Part shown: positions 1 to 8,834 of the stretch, piece after piece
Layout: every line of letters starts with the position of its first letter
Numbering within the stretch: position 1 is the stretch's first letter
Source of the DNA: Pseudomonas zanjanensis
GTDB lineage: Bacteria; Pseudomonadota; Gammaproteobacteria; Pseudomonadales; Pseudomonadaceae
Length of the DNA: 64,000 nucleotides
NCBI RefSeq assembly: GCF_014268745.2
Contig: NZ_JABWRB020000001.1
Span: 1,240,001 to 1,304,000 of the forward strand
Reading direction: 5' to 3'
The notes under the pieces: model-generated
Told to the model about the DNA's origin: nothing
The model's input: the letters and a program-made list of their open reading frames with translations, nothing else
Databases searched by the model: none
Program-made: the position numbers and the translations under genes

Positions 1-1107
1 AGTGTCGATGGCCGTGATGTCGCCCGGTGCCGCGGCGGCCACATGCGTGAACATCGCCAGGGAAATATCGAAGTGGTTGTTGGAATGCGAGCCCCAGGTC
101 AGGCCCCACTCATTGCACATCTGCGCCACGCGCACGGAGCCCTGCATCGTCCAGAAATGCGGGTCGGCCAGGGGAATGTCCACGGACTGCAAGGTGATGG
201 CGTGACCCATTTCGCGCCAATCGGTGGCGATCATGTTGGTGGCGGTCTTCAGGCCCGTGGCGCGGCGGAATTCAGCCATGACCTCGCGCCCGGAATAGCC
301 GTTCTCGGCACCGCAAGGATCTTCGGCATAGGCCAGCACTTTGTGCTGGTCGCGGCACAAACGGATCGCCTCCTTGAGTGACCAGGCGCCGTTCGGGTCC
401 AGGGTGATGCGCGCCTGTGGAAAGCGCTCGGCCAGGGCCGTGACTGCCTCGATTTCTGCGTCGCCTTGGAGCACGCCGCCCTTGAGCTTGAAGTCCTGGA
501 AGCCATAACGAGCCTGGGCCGCTTCGGCCAGGCGCACCACGGCGTCTGCGTCCAGGGCTTTTTCGTGGCGAACGCGGAACCAGTCATTGTCGGCATCCGG
601 CTCGCTGCGATAGGCCAGGTCGGTCTGCTGGCGATCACCGACGTAAAACAGATAGCCGAGCATCTTCACTTCATCACGCTGCTGGCCTTCGCCGAGCAGG
701 GCCGCGACCGGTACGTCCAGGTGTTGGCCGAGCAGGTCCAGCAAGGCCGCTTCCAGGCCGGTAACCGCGTGGATGGTGATGCGCAGGTCGAAGGTCTGCA
801 GGCCACGGCCGCCGGCATCGCGGTCCGCGAAGGCATGGCGCACGGTGTTGAGGATCTTCTGGTACGTGCCGATAGGGCTGCCGACCACCAGCGAACGGGC
901 GTCTTCGAGGGTCTGGCGAATACGCTCGCCGCCGGGCACTTCGCCCACGCCGGTGTGGCCGGCGTTGTCCTTGAGAATGACGATGTTGCGGGTGAAGAAC
1001 GGACCGTGGGCGCCGCTGAGGTTCAGCAGCATGCCGTCGTGGCCGGCCACGGGTACGACCTGCATGCTGGTGATGATCGGGGCTTTGGTGGCTTCTTGAA
1101 TCTGCAT
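1..1107 (-). CDS. gudD: Glucarate dehydratase, C-terminus missing at window edge
   Basis: Enolase-superfamily dehydratase that converts D-glucarate to 5-keto-4-deoxyglucarate, the first step of cytoplasmic glucarate catabolism. The 369 visible codons start at the ATG at 1107 and run open to the edge, against about 445 residues in the family, so the last part of the barrel is outside the window. Visible features are an N-terminal capping domain that begins [10 protein letters not shown] and the motif [11 protein letters not shown], then the catalytic KLKGG segment and the metal-binding DPNGAW and AEDPCG segments. The divergent GntR-type gene at 1408 and the operator pair between the genes suggest local control by the sugar acid. 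The family call is firm; glucarate rather than another sugar diacid rests on remembered similarity. Confidence 0.9.
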   Translation of the reverse strand, partial: MQIQEATKAPIITSMQVVPVAGHDGMLLNLSGAHGPFFTRNIVILKDNAGHTGVGEVPGGERIRQTLEDARSLVVGSPIGTYQKILNTVRHAFADRDAGGRGLQTFDLRITIHAVTGLEAALLDLLGQHLDVPVAALLGEGQQRDEVKMLGYLFYVGDRQQTDLAYRSEPDADNDWFRVRHEKALDADAVVRLAEAAQARYGFQDFKLKGGVLQGDAEIEAVTALAERFPQARITLDPNGAWSLKEAIRLCRDQHKVLAYAEDPCGAENGYSGREVMAEFRRATGLKTATNMIATDWREMGHAITLQSVDIPLADPHFWTMQGSVRVAQMCNEWGLTWGSHSNNHFDISLAMFTHVAAAAPGDITAIDT

Positions 1108-1181
1108 GTCTTTCCCACTCGTTGTTTTTATGGGGCATCGCGACGGGGCGATGTTGATAGACATCATACAACTTGATTTTT

Positions 1182-1192
1182 TTGTCTTACAA
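1182..1192. promoter_or_regulatory. Probable FCD/GntR operator 1 (TTGT-CTT-ACAA)
   Basis: Perfect inverted repeat TTGT-N3-ACAA, 75 bp upstream of the gudD start. The same arms recur at 1335-1345 in front of the GntR gene. This arm and spacer pattern is usual for FadR-subfamily (FCD) GntR repressors, so binding by the neighbouring regulator is inferred. Confidence 0.6.
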
Positions 1193-1333
1193 GTGAGCTT
1201 TGTCGCTTTTTGATTGCGATCACTTGAAAATCTCCCTGGGCTCCTTTGTTTACGGGGGTTGGTAAAAAAAGAAAAAATTCAGGCAGGGTTGCGTTTGTAC
1301 TGGCGCAACCTTGTGTAGGCTGCGATGATCTAG

Positions 1334-1346
1334 CTTGTCATACAAG
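1334..1346. promoter_or_regulatory. Probable FCD/GntR operator 2 (CTTGT-CAT-ACAAG)
   Basis: Perfect 5-bp-arm inverted repeat with 3-bp spacer, 62 bp before the start of the GntR-type gene. Together with the site at 1182 it suggests that the regulator controls both itself and gudD. The remainder of the 300-bp divergent intergenic region is AT-rich for this genome and presumably holds both promoters. Confidence 0.6.
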
Positions 1347-1407
1347 TTCAGGGCGCGACGAGGTTTCATCCGACGATCAGCCTGCCCGTATCAAGGAACA
1401 ACGGTTC

Positions 1408-2121
1408 ATGCCGCCAGACACCCACGCCCCCCTGCGCAAGCGCACCCACAACCTGGCCCATGACCTGGTGGCGAAGCTGAGCCAGAGCATCCTGCTGGGG
1501 CAGTTGAAACCGGGCGAGAAGTTGCCGTCGGAAGGTGCCATCGTGCAGGCCCATGGCGTCAGTCGTACGGTGGTGCGCGAGGCGATTTCCAAATTGCAGG
1601 CCTCGGGGCTGGTGGAGACCCGCCACGGCATCGGCACCTTTGTGCTGGCGCAAACCGGCGAGCAGGGGCTGCGGCTGAATGTCGACACCGCTGCGGGGGT
1701 GCGGGCGATGCTGGAACTGCGCCTGGGCCTGGAAACCCAGGCCGTCGCCTTGGCGGCCCAGCGTCGCAGCGAACATCAACTGCAGCGGATGCGCCAGGCG
1801 TTGGAGGATTACCAGCGGTTGTCCAACAACAACGACAGCTGTGTCGAAGCTGACCGGCGTTTCCATCTGCTCATCGCCGAAGCGACGGACAACGCCTGTT
1901 TTGTCGAGATCATGCAGCACCTGGGCAACGCGATGATTCCCAGGACCCGTGTGAACGTGGCCGAGCGCGGCCAGGCGGATCTGAGCAAGCTGGCGCAGTT
2001 TGCCAGCCTTGAGCATGAGGCGATCTTCAACGCCATCAAGCGCCAGGACCCGGACGCCGCCCGCGCCGCCATGTGGCTGCACCTGACCAACAGCCGTGAC
2101 CGGTTCGGCGCGGGATCCTGA
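1408..2121 (+). CDS. FadR/FCD-family GntR transcriptional regulator
   Basis: Cytoplasmic DNA-binding regulator of 237 residues. An N-terminal winged helix (about residues 10-75, including GEKLPSEGAIVQAHGVSRTV and a following REAISKLQASGLVETRHG wing) is followed by an all-helical FCD effector domain (about 95-225) with the metal-ligand pattern D/H typical of the family (FHLLIAEAT, ASLEHEAIFNAI). The ATG at 1408 is preceded by AAGGA and gives the standard FCD length; the frame stays open upstream only to a TTG. Divergent to gudD, with two matching operators between, so it is most likely the glucarate/galactarate-responsive repressor of this locus. Ligand identity is inferred from position only. 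Confidence 0.88.
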   Translation: MPPDTHAPLRKRTHNLAHDLVAKLSQSILLGQLKPGEKLPSEGAIVQAHGVSRTVVREAISKLQASGLVETRHGIGTFVLAQTGEQGLRLNVDTAAGVRAMLELRLGLETQAVALAAQRRSEHQLQRMRQALEDYQRLSNNNDSCVEADRRFHLLIAEATDNACFVEIMQHLGNAMIPRTRVNVAERGQADLSKLAQFASLEHEAIFNAIKRQDPDAARAAMWLHLTNSRDRFGAGS

Positions 2122-2145
2122 CGGCTCATCGTCGCCTGACCCACC

Positions 2146-2378
2146 GCCATCGCGAGCAGGCTCGCTCCCACAAGGGATCAGCGGCGGACGCCGATTTCTT
2201 GAACGCCTCGGAACCCTGTGGGAGCGGGCTTGCTCGCGAAGATGGCGGTACAGTCAATATCTTTACCAACTGACCCACCGCTTTCGCGAGCAAGCCCGCT
2301 CCCACAGGGTTTTTGGTGTATGCAATATTTGCGAACCCCTCGGACAAACGGTGGGGTCGAGCCTGCTCGCGATGGCGG
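2146..2378. repeat. Cluster of four type-A REP elements
   Basis: Four copies of the Pseudomonas REP core related to GTGGGAGCGGGCTTGCTCGC occur at about 2146-2177 (minus), 2214-2248 (plus), 2278-2309 (minus) and 2351-2378 (plus, degenerate). The middle two form an inverted pair (a REPIN). They fill the 323-bp space between the convergent GntR and hydrolase genes; I see no gene there. Confidence 0.9.
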
Positions 2379-2444
2379 CGGCACAGCCAACATCGCTACT
2401 AACTGACCCACCGCTTCCCACAGGAGGCATGGGGATTCAGTGGC

Positions 2445-3392
2445 TCAACCCGCTTTGGCCGGGGCAGCGGGGGTGTTTCCGGCCACAGGCGATGGCGAGC
2501 TTTTCATCAGTGCATCCAAGGCCTGCCGGTAGTTTTTGCCCGCCAGGCTCATGCTGTTGTTATGCGTCGCCCCAGGCACCAGCAGCAGGCGCTTGGGTTC
2601 CCGGGCAGCGTTGAACAGTTGTTCACTGAACCGTGGCGGCACGTAGCGGTCGGCGGCGCCATGGACAATCAGCAGCGGCATGTTGATCTCGCCGATCTTG
2701 TCGATGGAGTCGAACTTCTGCGACAGCAACCAACGCACCGGCAGGGACGTATTCGCCATCGCGGTGGCGACATCCCTCAGCGAAGTAAAGGTGGATTCGA
2801 TGACCAGGCCCCGGACCCGGGCTTTGCCATCCTTCGCCACCTGCTGGCCGAGTTGCGCAGCGAGGTCCACCGCGACGGCGCCTCCCAGGGAATGGCCATA
2901 GATCAGCCGCAGGCTTGGGTCCGGTTGCAAGACTTCGAGACGCTCCCAGGCGATGCGTGCATCCTCATAGACGCTGGCCTCCGACGGCAGCTCCCCATGG
3001 CTTTTGCCAAAGCCTCGGTAGTCGATGGCCAGTACCGAATAGCCCAGCGCCCGCAGTTGTTGGATACGAAACAATTGGCCAGTCAAATTCCAGCGTACGC
3101 CGTGCAAATACAAAATGGCCGGCGCGTTCTTGCGTTCGGCCGGCCACCACCAGCCGTGGATATTTTCCCCGGCCTTGAAGCTTTTGGGCTTGAGGTCGAA
3201 TTCCTGCACACCGCTGGGCAACCCACTGAACCAGCTCGCCGTCCCCGGCTCGATGCGAAAGACCAGTTCTCGTTCCTTGTGCTGCAACACCCCGCAGCCC
3301 ACCGGCAGGCCGATCACCAATGCGCTCATGCACAGCCAGGCCAACCAGCGGCGTTTCAGGCCAGAAAGTAAGAGTGAAGACATCGATGCCAT
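2445..3392 (-). CDS. Alpha/beta hydrolase with N-terminal membrane anchor
   Basis: Serine hydrolase of the alpha/beta fold, 315 residues. A hydrophobic segment at about residues 14-33 looks like a signal anchor; the Cys in the PVGCG stretch is a weak lipobox candidate because Pro sits at -3. The oxyanion region LYLHG (about 94-98), nucleophile elbow GHSLGG (about 167-172), acid in HGAADRYVPP and the histidine in PGATHNN complete the triad in the expected order. The arrangement resembles the BAAT/FrsA-like or Bem46-like periplasmic hydrolases; the substrate is not predictable. A second ATG three codons in (3383) is an equally plausible start. It is followed by a REP cluster. Confidence 0.8.
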   Translation of the reverse strand: MASMSSLLLSGLKRRWLAWLCMSALVIGLPVGCGVLQHKERELVFRIEPGTASWFSGLPSGVQEFDLKPKSFKAGENIHGWWWPAERKNAPAILYLHGVRWNLTGQLFRIQQLRALGYSVLAIDYRGFGKSHGELPSEASVYEDARIAWERLEVLQPDPSLRLIYGHSLGGAVAVDLAAQLGQQVAKDGKARVRGLVIESTFTSLRDVATAMANTSLPVRWLLSQKFDSIDKIGEINMPLLIVHGAADRYVPPRFSEQLFNAAREPKRLLLVPGATHNNSMSLAGKNYRQALDALMKSSPSPVAGNTPAAPAKAG

Positions 3393-3544
3393 TCGCTACT
3401 CGAAACCGAAGATGCCTTGTAGCAGATTCTCCGAAATCGACGCAGGGATTTCGGGCTGTCATTCGTCTGAAGCGCGCTTGTCGGCGCTGGAAAATCCCCA
3501 AACCCTGTGTCTTACTCCCTATTCCTTAGGGGGAGGGCAACGCG

Positions 3545-4087
3545 ATGCGACGTAGAAGCGCACAGTATTGGCTTTGGGTAAACAGCCGGTTGCCGGCGCG
3601 CAACCACGAAGAGATCCTGGAGGACGGTACCCAGGTCGAGGTTCAAGCAAGAATCAATCAGCAGGGCATGACGCAAGTCTTCGTCTGTGTTTATCGTCCG
3701 AATGGATCTGTTTGGGTCGAAGAGTTCTACGATCGCACCTCGCATGAACCACTGGCCCAGGCGTTGGAATGGGGCCTGGACCGGGCGCGGGAGATCGTCG
3801 CCGGTACGGCGTGTTTCAAGGCACCCCACAAGATCCAGGCGACCCTCGGCCCGTTGATCCAGGACGAATGTGCCCTGGCCCTGCGGCGCATGGACATGAG
3901 CGAGGAAGAGCGGCGCAGTCTCAAGGCGCGGGATGCGTGGGCCGAATACCTCAACGCCAAGGAAGCGATGTTGGCGCTGATGCGTTCACCCCGGGTGGAT
4001 GCCAATGTCTGGGAGGCGCAGAAGCGCCGGTTGCGTGAGGCCATCGACCGCCGTGCCTCGCTGGCGCGGCTGAGCTTCGGTAGTTGA
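3545..4087 (+). CDS. Conserved-looking hypothetical protein (180 aa)
   Basis: I do not recognise this family. The protein is soluble, without a signal peptide or membrane segment. The N-terminal half (about 1-85) is beta-rich with the segment VFVCVYRPNGSVWVEEFYD; the C-terminal half (about 105-178) is strongly helical and charged (SEEERRSLKARDAWAEYLNA). The ATG at 3545 has a good GGAGG seven bases upstream, and codon usage matches neighbouring genes, so it is very likely expressed. It stands alone between the divergent hydrolase gene and a REPIN; neighbours give no hint of function. Confidence 0.75.
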   Translation: MRRRSAQYWLWVNSRLPARNHEEILEDGTQVEVQARINQQGMTQVFVCVYRPNGSVWVEEFYDRTSHEPLAQALEWGLDRAREIVAGTACFKAPHKIQATLGPLIQDECALALRRMDMSEEERRSLKARDAWAEYLNAKEAMLALMRSPRVDANVWEAQKRRLREAIDRRASLARLSFGS

Positions 4088-4100
4088 AACAATGATGACT

Positions 4101-4210
4101 TGTGGCGAGGGAGCTTGCTCCCGCTGGACTGCGAAGCAGTCCCCGACAAGTCACCATTGAAGCCTGAGGGGCCGCTACGCGACCCAGCGGGAGCAAGCTC
4201 CCTCGCCACA
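4101..4210. repeat. Type-B REPIN (inverted pair)
   Basis: Two inverted copies of a second REP type, core GGCGAGGGAGCTTGCTCCCG, at 4101-4127 and 4183-4210, between the convergent 180-aa gene and the last gene of the polysaccharide operon. The pair could form a cruciform or act as a transcript end for both strands. Confidence 0.9.
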
Positions 4211-4226
4211 GGTATACGCGTCCCTG

Positions 4227-5021
4227 TCAGTGCCCGTCCCCACGCTCAACCAGCTTCAACACCTGGGTGGTCCGGTCATGCGCGACCTTGGGCACGCCCG
4301 CCAGGCGCTTGTGCAGTACGTGGGTCAACGAGTCTCCTGGCATCAGGCTGGCATCGCCAAAATCCCCGTCCAATTGCAGCGGATGAACGATGACCTCGAG
4401 CGAGCCGTGTTCCGGCGGCGCGGCGTGGTCCAGGTCGGCTGGCGTGCAGACGTAATCCGCTGTCGCCCCGCACAGGCTGCGCAAGCGCCGGTTGAGCAGG
4501 GTCTTGAAAATGCGCTTGGGCAGGTTCAAGTTCACCCCCAGGTTGCGCGCCAGGCGCATGGGCACGCCTTGCCGGGCGGCGAAGCGGGCCACCAGTTCGC
4601 CGATGGGCCAGATATTGTGCACGTGTTGATGAGAGTCGAGGTGGCTGGGGCTCAGGCCATGATCCAGACAATGTTGCCATTGCGCGTGGAGCTCGTCTTC
4701 CACCGCCGCCAGGTCCTTCGTACCCAGGCGCAGGCAATACCGCGACAGGTTCAGGTCGAACTGGCCATTGGCGTCGCAAAAAAGCCGGCGCGATGCGATT
4801 GCCTGGCCCAGCGACGGGCCGTGGCTGAGATTGAAGTGCAGGCCGACGTGGCCGTTGAGCAGTGGTTGCCGGGCCAATTCACAGGCTTGCTCGAAACCCG
4901 GCATGTTGGCCATGGCCGAGGCGGAACTGATCACGCCGGTCTCGAAGGCCCGCAGGATCAATGCGTTTGCGCTGAGGCTGAGCCCGAAGTCGTCAGCGTT
5001 GATGATCGCTCGGCGAGGCAT
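4227..5021 (-). CDS. ChbG/HpnK-family carbohydrate deacetylase
   Basis: YdjC/ChbG-like metal-dependent deacetylase of 264 residues, last gene of the exopolysaccharide operon. The amino end carries the family motif IINADDFGLS (metal-binding Asp pair) at about residues 6-15; HVGLHFNLS and the SHLDSHQHVH histidine cluster at about 125-134 supply the remaining ligands. The family removes acetyl groups from N-acetylhexosamines, as on chitobiose or hopanoid-linked GlcNAc. The ATG at 5021 has AGGAG nine bases upstream and overlaps the preceding gene by 29 bases, so the two are translationally linked. No signal peptide, so it should act on a cytoplasmic precursor; that the exopolysaccharide contains an amino sugar is an inference. 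Confidence 0.85.
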   Translation of the reverse strand: MPRRAIINADDFGLSLSANALILRAFETGVISSASAMANMPGFEQACELARQPLLNGHVGLHFNLSHGPSLGQAIASRRLFCDANGQFDLNLSRYCLRLGTKDLAAVEDELHAQWQHCLDHGLSPSHLDSHQHVHNIWPIGELVARFAARQGVPMRLARNLGVNLNLPKRIFKTLLNRRLRSLCGATADYVCTPADLDHAAPPEHGSLEVIVHPLQLDGDFGDASLMPGDSLTHVLHKRLAGVPKVAHDRTTQVLKLVERGDGH

Positions 5022-6168
5022 GGGTGTTCTCCTGGGGCTTGGAGGAAGACGATGACGTCGCCGCGGTTGGTTTCGTCTTGCGCTGGCCAAGCCATGGTTT
5101 CAGGCTCTTCCAAAGCCGCAAGGCGAAACCCAGGAGCAAACCATCAGGCTGCCAGGAATAAAAACTCCAACGCCAGTGTTCCAGCAGGCCGGTCATGCGC
5201 TCGTGCAATTGATGATTGGAGTTATTGAGACTGACCCGCGACGCATCGATCCAGCGCCAGTTTTCGTCCAGCCCCCAGCGGATCCACTCTTCAAGCAATA
5301 CCCGGCCGCTGCCCAGGTCGGCATGCTGCGGCAGGAACGCCAGGTTGTAATCGTACAGCCGGCCCTGGTCCAGCAGGCCGAGGCGATAGCTGATGCACTC
5401 GCCGTTCAGCTCCAGCAGCACCACCCGCACCAGGCCTTGGGCGGCGAGGGCGGTGAAGGCGTGGTTCATCCATTGGTGGCGCCTGGGGTCGGCGAAAATG
5501 CCGACACCTTCTTCGCCTTTCCAGCTGACCGCCTCGACATCGGCGAGGGTCCGCAGCAATTGCCCCATGCTGATGGCATCGGGTGTCACCCGGCGGATCT
5601 CGGCGCCACAGGCGGCGATCCGCTTGCGCGCCCGGCGCAATTTGTAACGTGGATCGCCGGATATCTCTTGACGGTCACTGTCATTGATCAAATGCACCGG
5701 AACCCGGCAACTGAGCCGCCGTTCTCCGGTTGAACTCAGCGCCATCCAGGCGCTGAGGACGCTTTGCTCACCGATCGGCTCGATCACTTCATTCAATTGC
5801 AGCAACGCGTGAGGCAAGTGCTGACGGATCTGCATCAGCGCCTGACCCATGTCTTCGGCGTCCAGGCGCGCCAGCAGGGCGATGCGGTCGGTCATTGGAA
5901 AACCCAAGTGATGCAACACTCGGAACCGCAGCCCGCCGATACGTTCACGTCCTGATATCAGAGGCAGGCAAAGGCACAAGGCCTGGTCTTGCCAGCCCAG
6001 CAGTACATGCAACTGCTGCTCGGGCAACAGGGCGAATTCCGCCGCTTGCAGCCAGGCCAGGCTGTTGAACGGTGTTGCGTCGGCCACCTGGGTCAGCAGC
6101 TGTTCATAAGCTGATACAGGAAAATCCGCTGCGCCCAGGGAGCGACACCATTGGAACCGGATCGCCAT
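4993..6168 (-). CDS. FemAB/BioF2-like GNAT-fold acyltransferase (polysaccharide modification)
   Basis: Protein of 391 residues with the double-GNAT layout of FemAB/CelD-BioF2-like transferases: PFNSLAWLQAAE near residue 35, the KLRRARKR basic helix near 180, and the C-terminal GNAT core with a YNLAFLPQHADLGSGRVLLE segment near 285-305 and SRVSLNNSNHQLHER near 320. Members of this group transfer acyl or aminoacyl groups and are frequent in exopolysaccharide clusters. No membrane segment is clear; the C-terminus is low-complexity (KTKPTAATSSSSS). Five bases separate it from the preceding GNAT gene, and its end overlaps the ChbG-like gene. The donor and acceptor are unknown. Confidence 0.75.
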   Translation of the reverse strand: MAIRFQWCRSLGAADFPVSAYEQLLTQVADATPFNSLAWLQAAEFALLPEQQLHVLLGWQDQALCLCLPLISGRERIGGLRFRVLHHLGFPMTDRIALLARLDAEDMGQALMQIRQHLPHALLQLNEVIEPIGEQSVLSAWMALSSTGERRLSCRVPVHLINDSDRQEISGDPRYKLRRARKRIAACGAEIRRVTPDAISMGQLLRTLADVEAVSWKGEEGVGIFADPRRHQWMNHAFTALAAQGLVRVVLLELNGECISYRLGLLDQGRLYDYNLAFLPQHADLGSGRVLLEEWIRWGLDENWRWIDASRVSLNNSNHQLHERMTGLLEHWRWSFYSWQPDGLLLGFALRLWKSLKPWLGQRKTKPTAATSSSSSKPQENTHASPSDHQR

Positions 6169-6173
6169 GGGGA

Positions 6174-6863
6174 TCAGGCCGCCGACGTCGAGGCAGCCGG
6201 CTGCGCCGGTTTACGGAACGCGTCCAGTGCCGTGCCGGCGTAAGACGTATTGCGCAGGAACCGCCAAAGACCGAACAAACGGTAGAGGTGGGTGATCTGC
6301 CCGCGCTCCTGGAAGCCCATGCGGATGTGCATCTTGATCGCCTGGATGTTTTGCAGATCGCAGACATCGACCATCGTGCTGCAACCCTGGTCCGCCATGA
6401 CTTTCCACACCTCCAACTGCATGTCCGCCGAGATACTGGTACCCCAGTATTGACGAATCGCCTCGCCACCGAACTGAAAGTACTCGCCAGGCTTGATCGG
6501 AAAGTTGCAGCGGTAGAAATGGCGGTCGAAATAGTCCCGTGTACTGGCCCAGGCGAAGCCCACGCTGTCGCCCTGATCATCCAGGTACATCAAGCCGGTG
6601 TAGCCTTCGGCCGCCAATTCGCGCATGGTTTCGACGCGGTCGCCGAAGTGTCGGGCAAACGCATCGGCATTGCTGACCGTGATGAACTCCAGGCGCATCG
6701 GTGGGTAGGGCTTGAGGTTATGGGGGGGGAGCGGGGTCCGTATGTCATGCTCCAGCCACACCAGTCGGGTGTGGGCAAATACGTAGCGTCTGCACAGCTG
6801 CTTTAGAACGGCGCGCAGACCTTTTTTCTGGATGCGATCTCGCAATGTTTGCAGAGCGTTCAT
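6174..6863 (-). CDS. GNAT-family acetyltransferase in polysaccharide operon
   Basis: Protein of 229 residues. The C-terminal part (about 140-205) has a GNAT pattern, with EVWKVMADQGCSTMVDVCDL followed by NIQAIKMHIRMGFQERG, the classic N-x-x-A-x-x-x-Y/H-x-x-x-GF end motif. The first 90 residues are less typical. The ATG at 6863 overlaps the stop of the upstream glycosidase-like gene (ATGA) and has a strong AGGAGG. It may acetylate an amino-sugar nucleotide or the polymer repeat; the substrate cannot be read from sequence. Confidence 0.75.
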   Translation of the reverse strand: MNALQTLRDRIQKKGLRAVLKQLCRRYVFAHTRLVWLEHDIRTPLPPHNLKPYPPMRLEFITVSNADAFARHFGDRVETMRELAAEGYTGLMYLDDQGDSVGFAWASTRDYFDRHFYRCNFPIKPGEYFQFGGEAIRQYWGTSISADMQLEVWKVMADQGCSTMVDVCDLQNIQAIKMHIRMGFQERGQITHLYRLFGLWRFLRNTSYAGTALDAFRKPAQPAASTSAA

Positions 6864-8818
6864 GGTGCCTCCTGACGGGTGGCAGGGTTGGGGGGAAGGG
6901 GAGCTGTCCAACTGAGGGCGAACACGGTTTCCCCTGGCAGGAGGAACCCGACCTGGCCGGCCTTGCAATCAAGCACAGCGCTGTGGCTGCGGTTGTCCGG
7001 GCCGAAATACATCAAGGTCATGCCAGGCAGAGGGCAGGCCGTGCCGTCGAGGCTGACCTGATGGGCTCGCGTGCTTTTGTTCACGCCCAGCAGATTGCGT
7101 TGTTTTCCGGTGGCCATGGCCAGTACGTCGACTTCAAACGCGTCGTTGTCCAGGCGCAGCACCTGGTCGAGCCAGTGCTGTTGGATGAACTGCTGGGCCA
7201 GGCCCACGGGCTTGAGCTCGAAGCGCTGATTGTCCAGCACCCGCACCATGCCTTTGGGGTATTCGGGTTCGTCGGCGAGCATGAACCAGTTGAGCATGTC
7301 GAGCCAACCATCCGCGGAGGCGTTGATCGCCACCGACGTCCACCACAAAGCGGCGTAGTGGGTTTCCTGGTCGTAAGGGCTCAGGCTCGAGCCGCTGGAT
7401 ATGTTGGTCTGGTCCAACAGCAACGCCTTGCGGGGCCGGCCCTGGCTGTCCAGCCCCACCAGGTTGGCGGCCTGACGGACGCTGTCGCGGTAGACCCGGG
7501 TCGCCAGCAGGTCGCGGATCATCCATTCGTGCCAGGCCAAGGCGTCGATCTGGTCGTCGGACGTCGCGAGCAGGCGCCGTGCCCAGTCGATCCCGCGCTT
7601 GTCAGCCGCATTGTCGGTGAAGGGGCCGTTGGTGAACCGGGAACTGGCGGGTATGGCGATGCGGACACCGGCGCGTGCGTTGGCAGGATCGGCGCGGACC
7701 TGGGCCGCCATGCTCTGGAACAGTTGCTGGAAACTGGCGAAGTCTGGGTAGTTCAGGTTTGGCTCATCGGCAAAACTGAGGTAATGGATACCGTTGCCGC
7801 CCGAAGCCCGGGTCGACATGAGCCAGGCTTGCAAACCGCTGAGACTGGTCCGGTCGGCCTGCAGATCCGCCCGGCGCTGGGTAGCGGCCAGCAGGGTGAT
7901 GTCCTGGCTGATGCCGAAGCGGCCCTGATACAAACGTCGGAAGGCGTCTTCATGATTGACCTTGGCCGCCATGACATCGACAAAACTGTAGAGGCTTGCC
8001 GCCTGGGGTTTGAGCGCATCGAGCATCGCGTAGCTGGAGGGCGGCAGTAATTCGTAGGGCAGGTATATGCCCAGTTTCGGGGTCGTGCCGAGCGCCTCGT
8101 CGTGGAGCGTCAGGTGGGTCTGCCCCGGATCCTGGCGCACCGGTTGCAAGTGCGCCGGGTCTTGGGCGAACAGGTTGGCCGTGCCGTCCAGCCAGAACGC
8201 CAGCTTGCCATTGCCCTGTACATGCAGGCGCCAGACTTGTTCAACATCCGTCACCGGCAGGGCCACTTGGTCGAACTGCCAATAGGCGCGGTACGGCTTG
8301 AGGTTCAGTTGCAGCTGTTTGCCATCGGCGACGCGCCGGGCTTGCAATGCCCGCGCGCCGCCGTGGAACTTGCCTGCCAGCACCGCCTGTTCGCCAGCCG
8401 CCACTTTGAAATACAGCTCGTCGCCATCGTGGGCTTCAGCACTGAAATGCACCTTGGCCGGAGCAAACAGGGCACGGGTGCGGGCGTCGTGTTCGACGCT
8501 ATAGCGCCGGAAACTGTAGCCGGGAATCTCCAACCGATAACTGGCGGCGCCGGGCAGCAAGGGCCATTGTTGCTCTCCGCGCACCTGGTCGGCCTTGACC
8601 AGGCGTTCGCCCGCCAACCGCCCGTGGCCGTCGAGCAGATACACGTGTTCGGCATTGGCATCGGCCTGCCAGGCGGGCACCCAGCGTACGGTGACAGCAT
8701 CCGGACGGTCGGTTTGCAGGTACAGGCTGCCGTCACGGATACCGGTCCACTGCATGGACGCGGCTTGGGCCGAAGTGGCCAAAAGCAGGAAACACAGGCA
8801 ACCGCTCATTTTGAGCAT
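6860..8818 (-). CDS. Secreted glycoside-hydrolase-like protein of the exopolysaccharide operon
   Basis: About 652 residues from the ATG at 8818. A signal peptide (MLKMSGCLCFLLLATSAQAA) predicts export. The first 250 residues look like beta-sandwich modules; from about residue 260 a TIM-barrel-like region carries YLSFADEPNLNYPDF (a possible acid/base in DEPN), AWHEWMIRD and LLLDQTNISSG, which suggests a clan GH-A-like hydrolase. I cannot assign a CAZy family. Polysaccharide operons often contain a periplasmic hydrolase or lyase (PslG, AlgL, PelA) that trims polymer, a role inferred here. The frame is open upstream through REP sequence to 9076, but those codons encode repeat DNA; alternative starts at 8836 and 8809 remain possible. 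Confidence 0.65.
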   Translation of the reverse strand: MLKMSGCLCFLLLATSAQAASMQWTGIRDGSLYLQTDRPDAVTVRWVPAWQADANAEHVYLLDGHGRLAGERLVKADQVRGEQQWPLLPGAASYRLEIPGYSFRRYSVEHDARTRALFAPAKVHFSAEAHDGDELYFKVAAGEQAVLAGKFHGGARALQARRVADGKQLQLNLKPYRAYWQFDQVALPVTDVEQVWRLHVQGNGKLAFWLDGTANLFAQDPAHLQPVRQDPGQTHLTLHDEALGTTPKLGIYLPYELLPPSSYAMLDALKPQAASLYSFVDVMAAKVNHEDAFRRLYQGRFGISQDITLLAATQRRADLQADRTSLSGLQAWLMSTRASGGNGIHYLSFADEPNLNYPDFASFQQLFQSMAAQVRADPANARAGVRIAIPASSRFTNGPFTDNAADKRGIDWARRLLATSDDQIDALAWHEWMIRDLLATRVYRDSVRQAANLVGLDSQGRPRKALLLDQTNISSGSSLSPYDQETHYAALWWTSVAINASADGWLDMLNWFMLADEPEYPKGMVRVLDNQRFELKPVGLAQQFIQQHWLDQVLRLDNDAFEVDVLAMATGKQRNLLGVNKSTRAHQVSLDGTACPLPGMTLMYFGPDNRSHSAVLDCKAGQVGFLLPGETVFALSWTAPLPPNPATRQEAP

Positions 8819-8834
8819 GCGCCGCACTGGCCTC

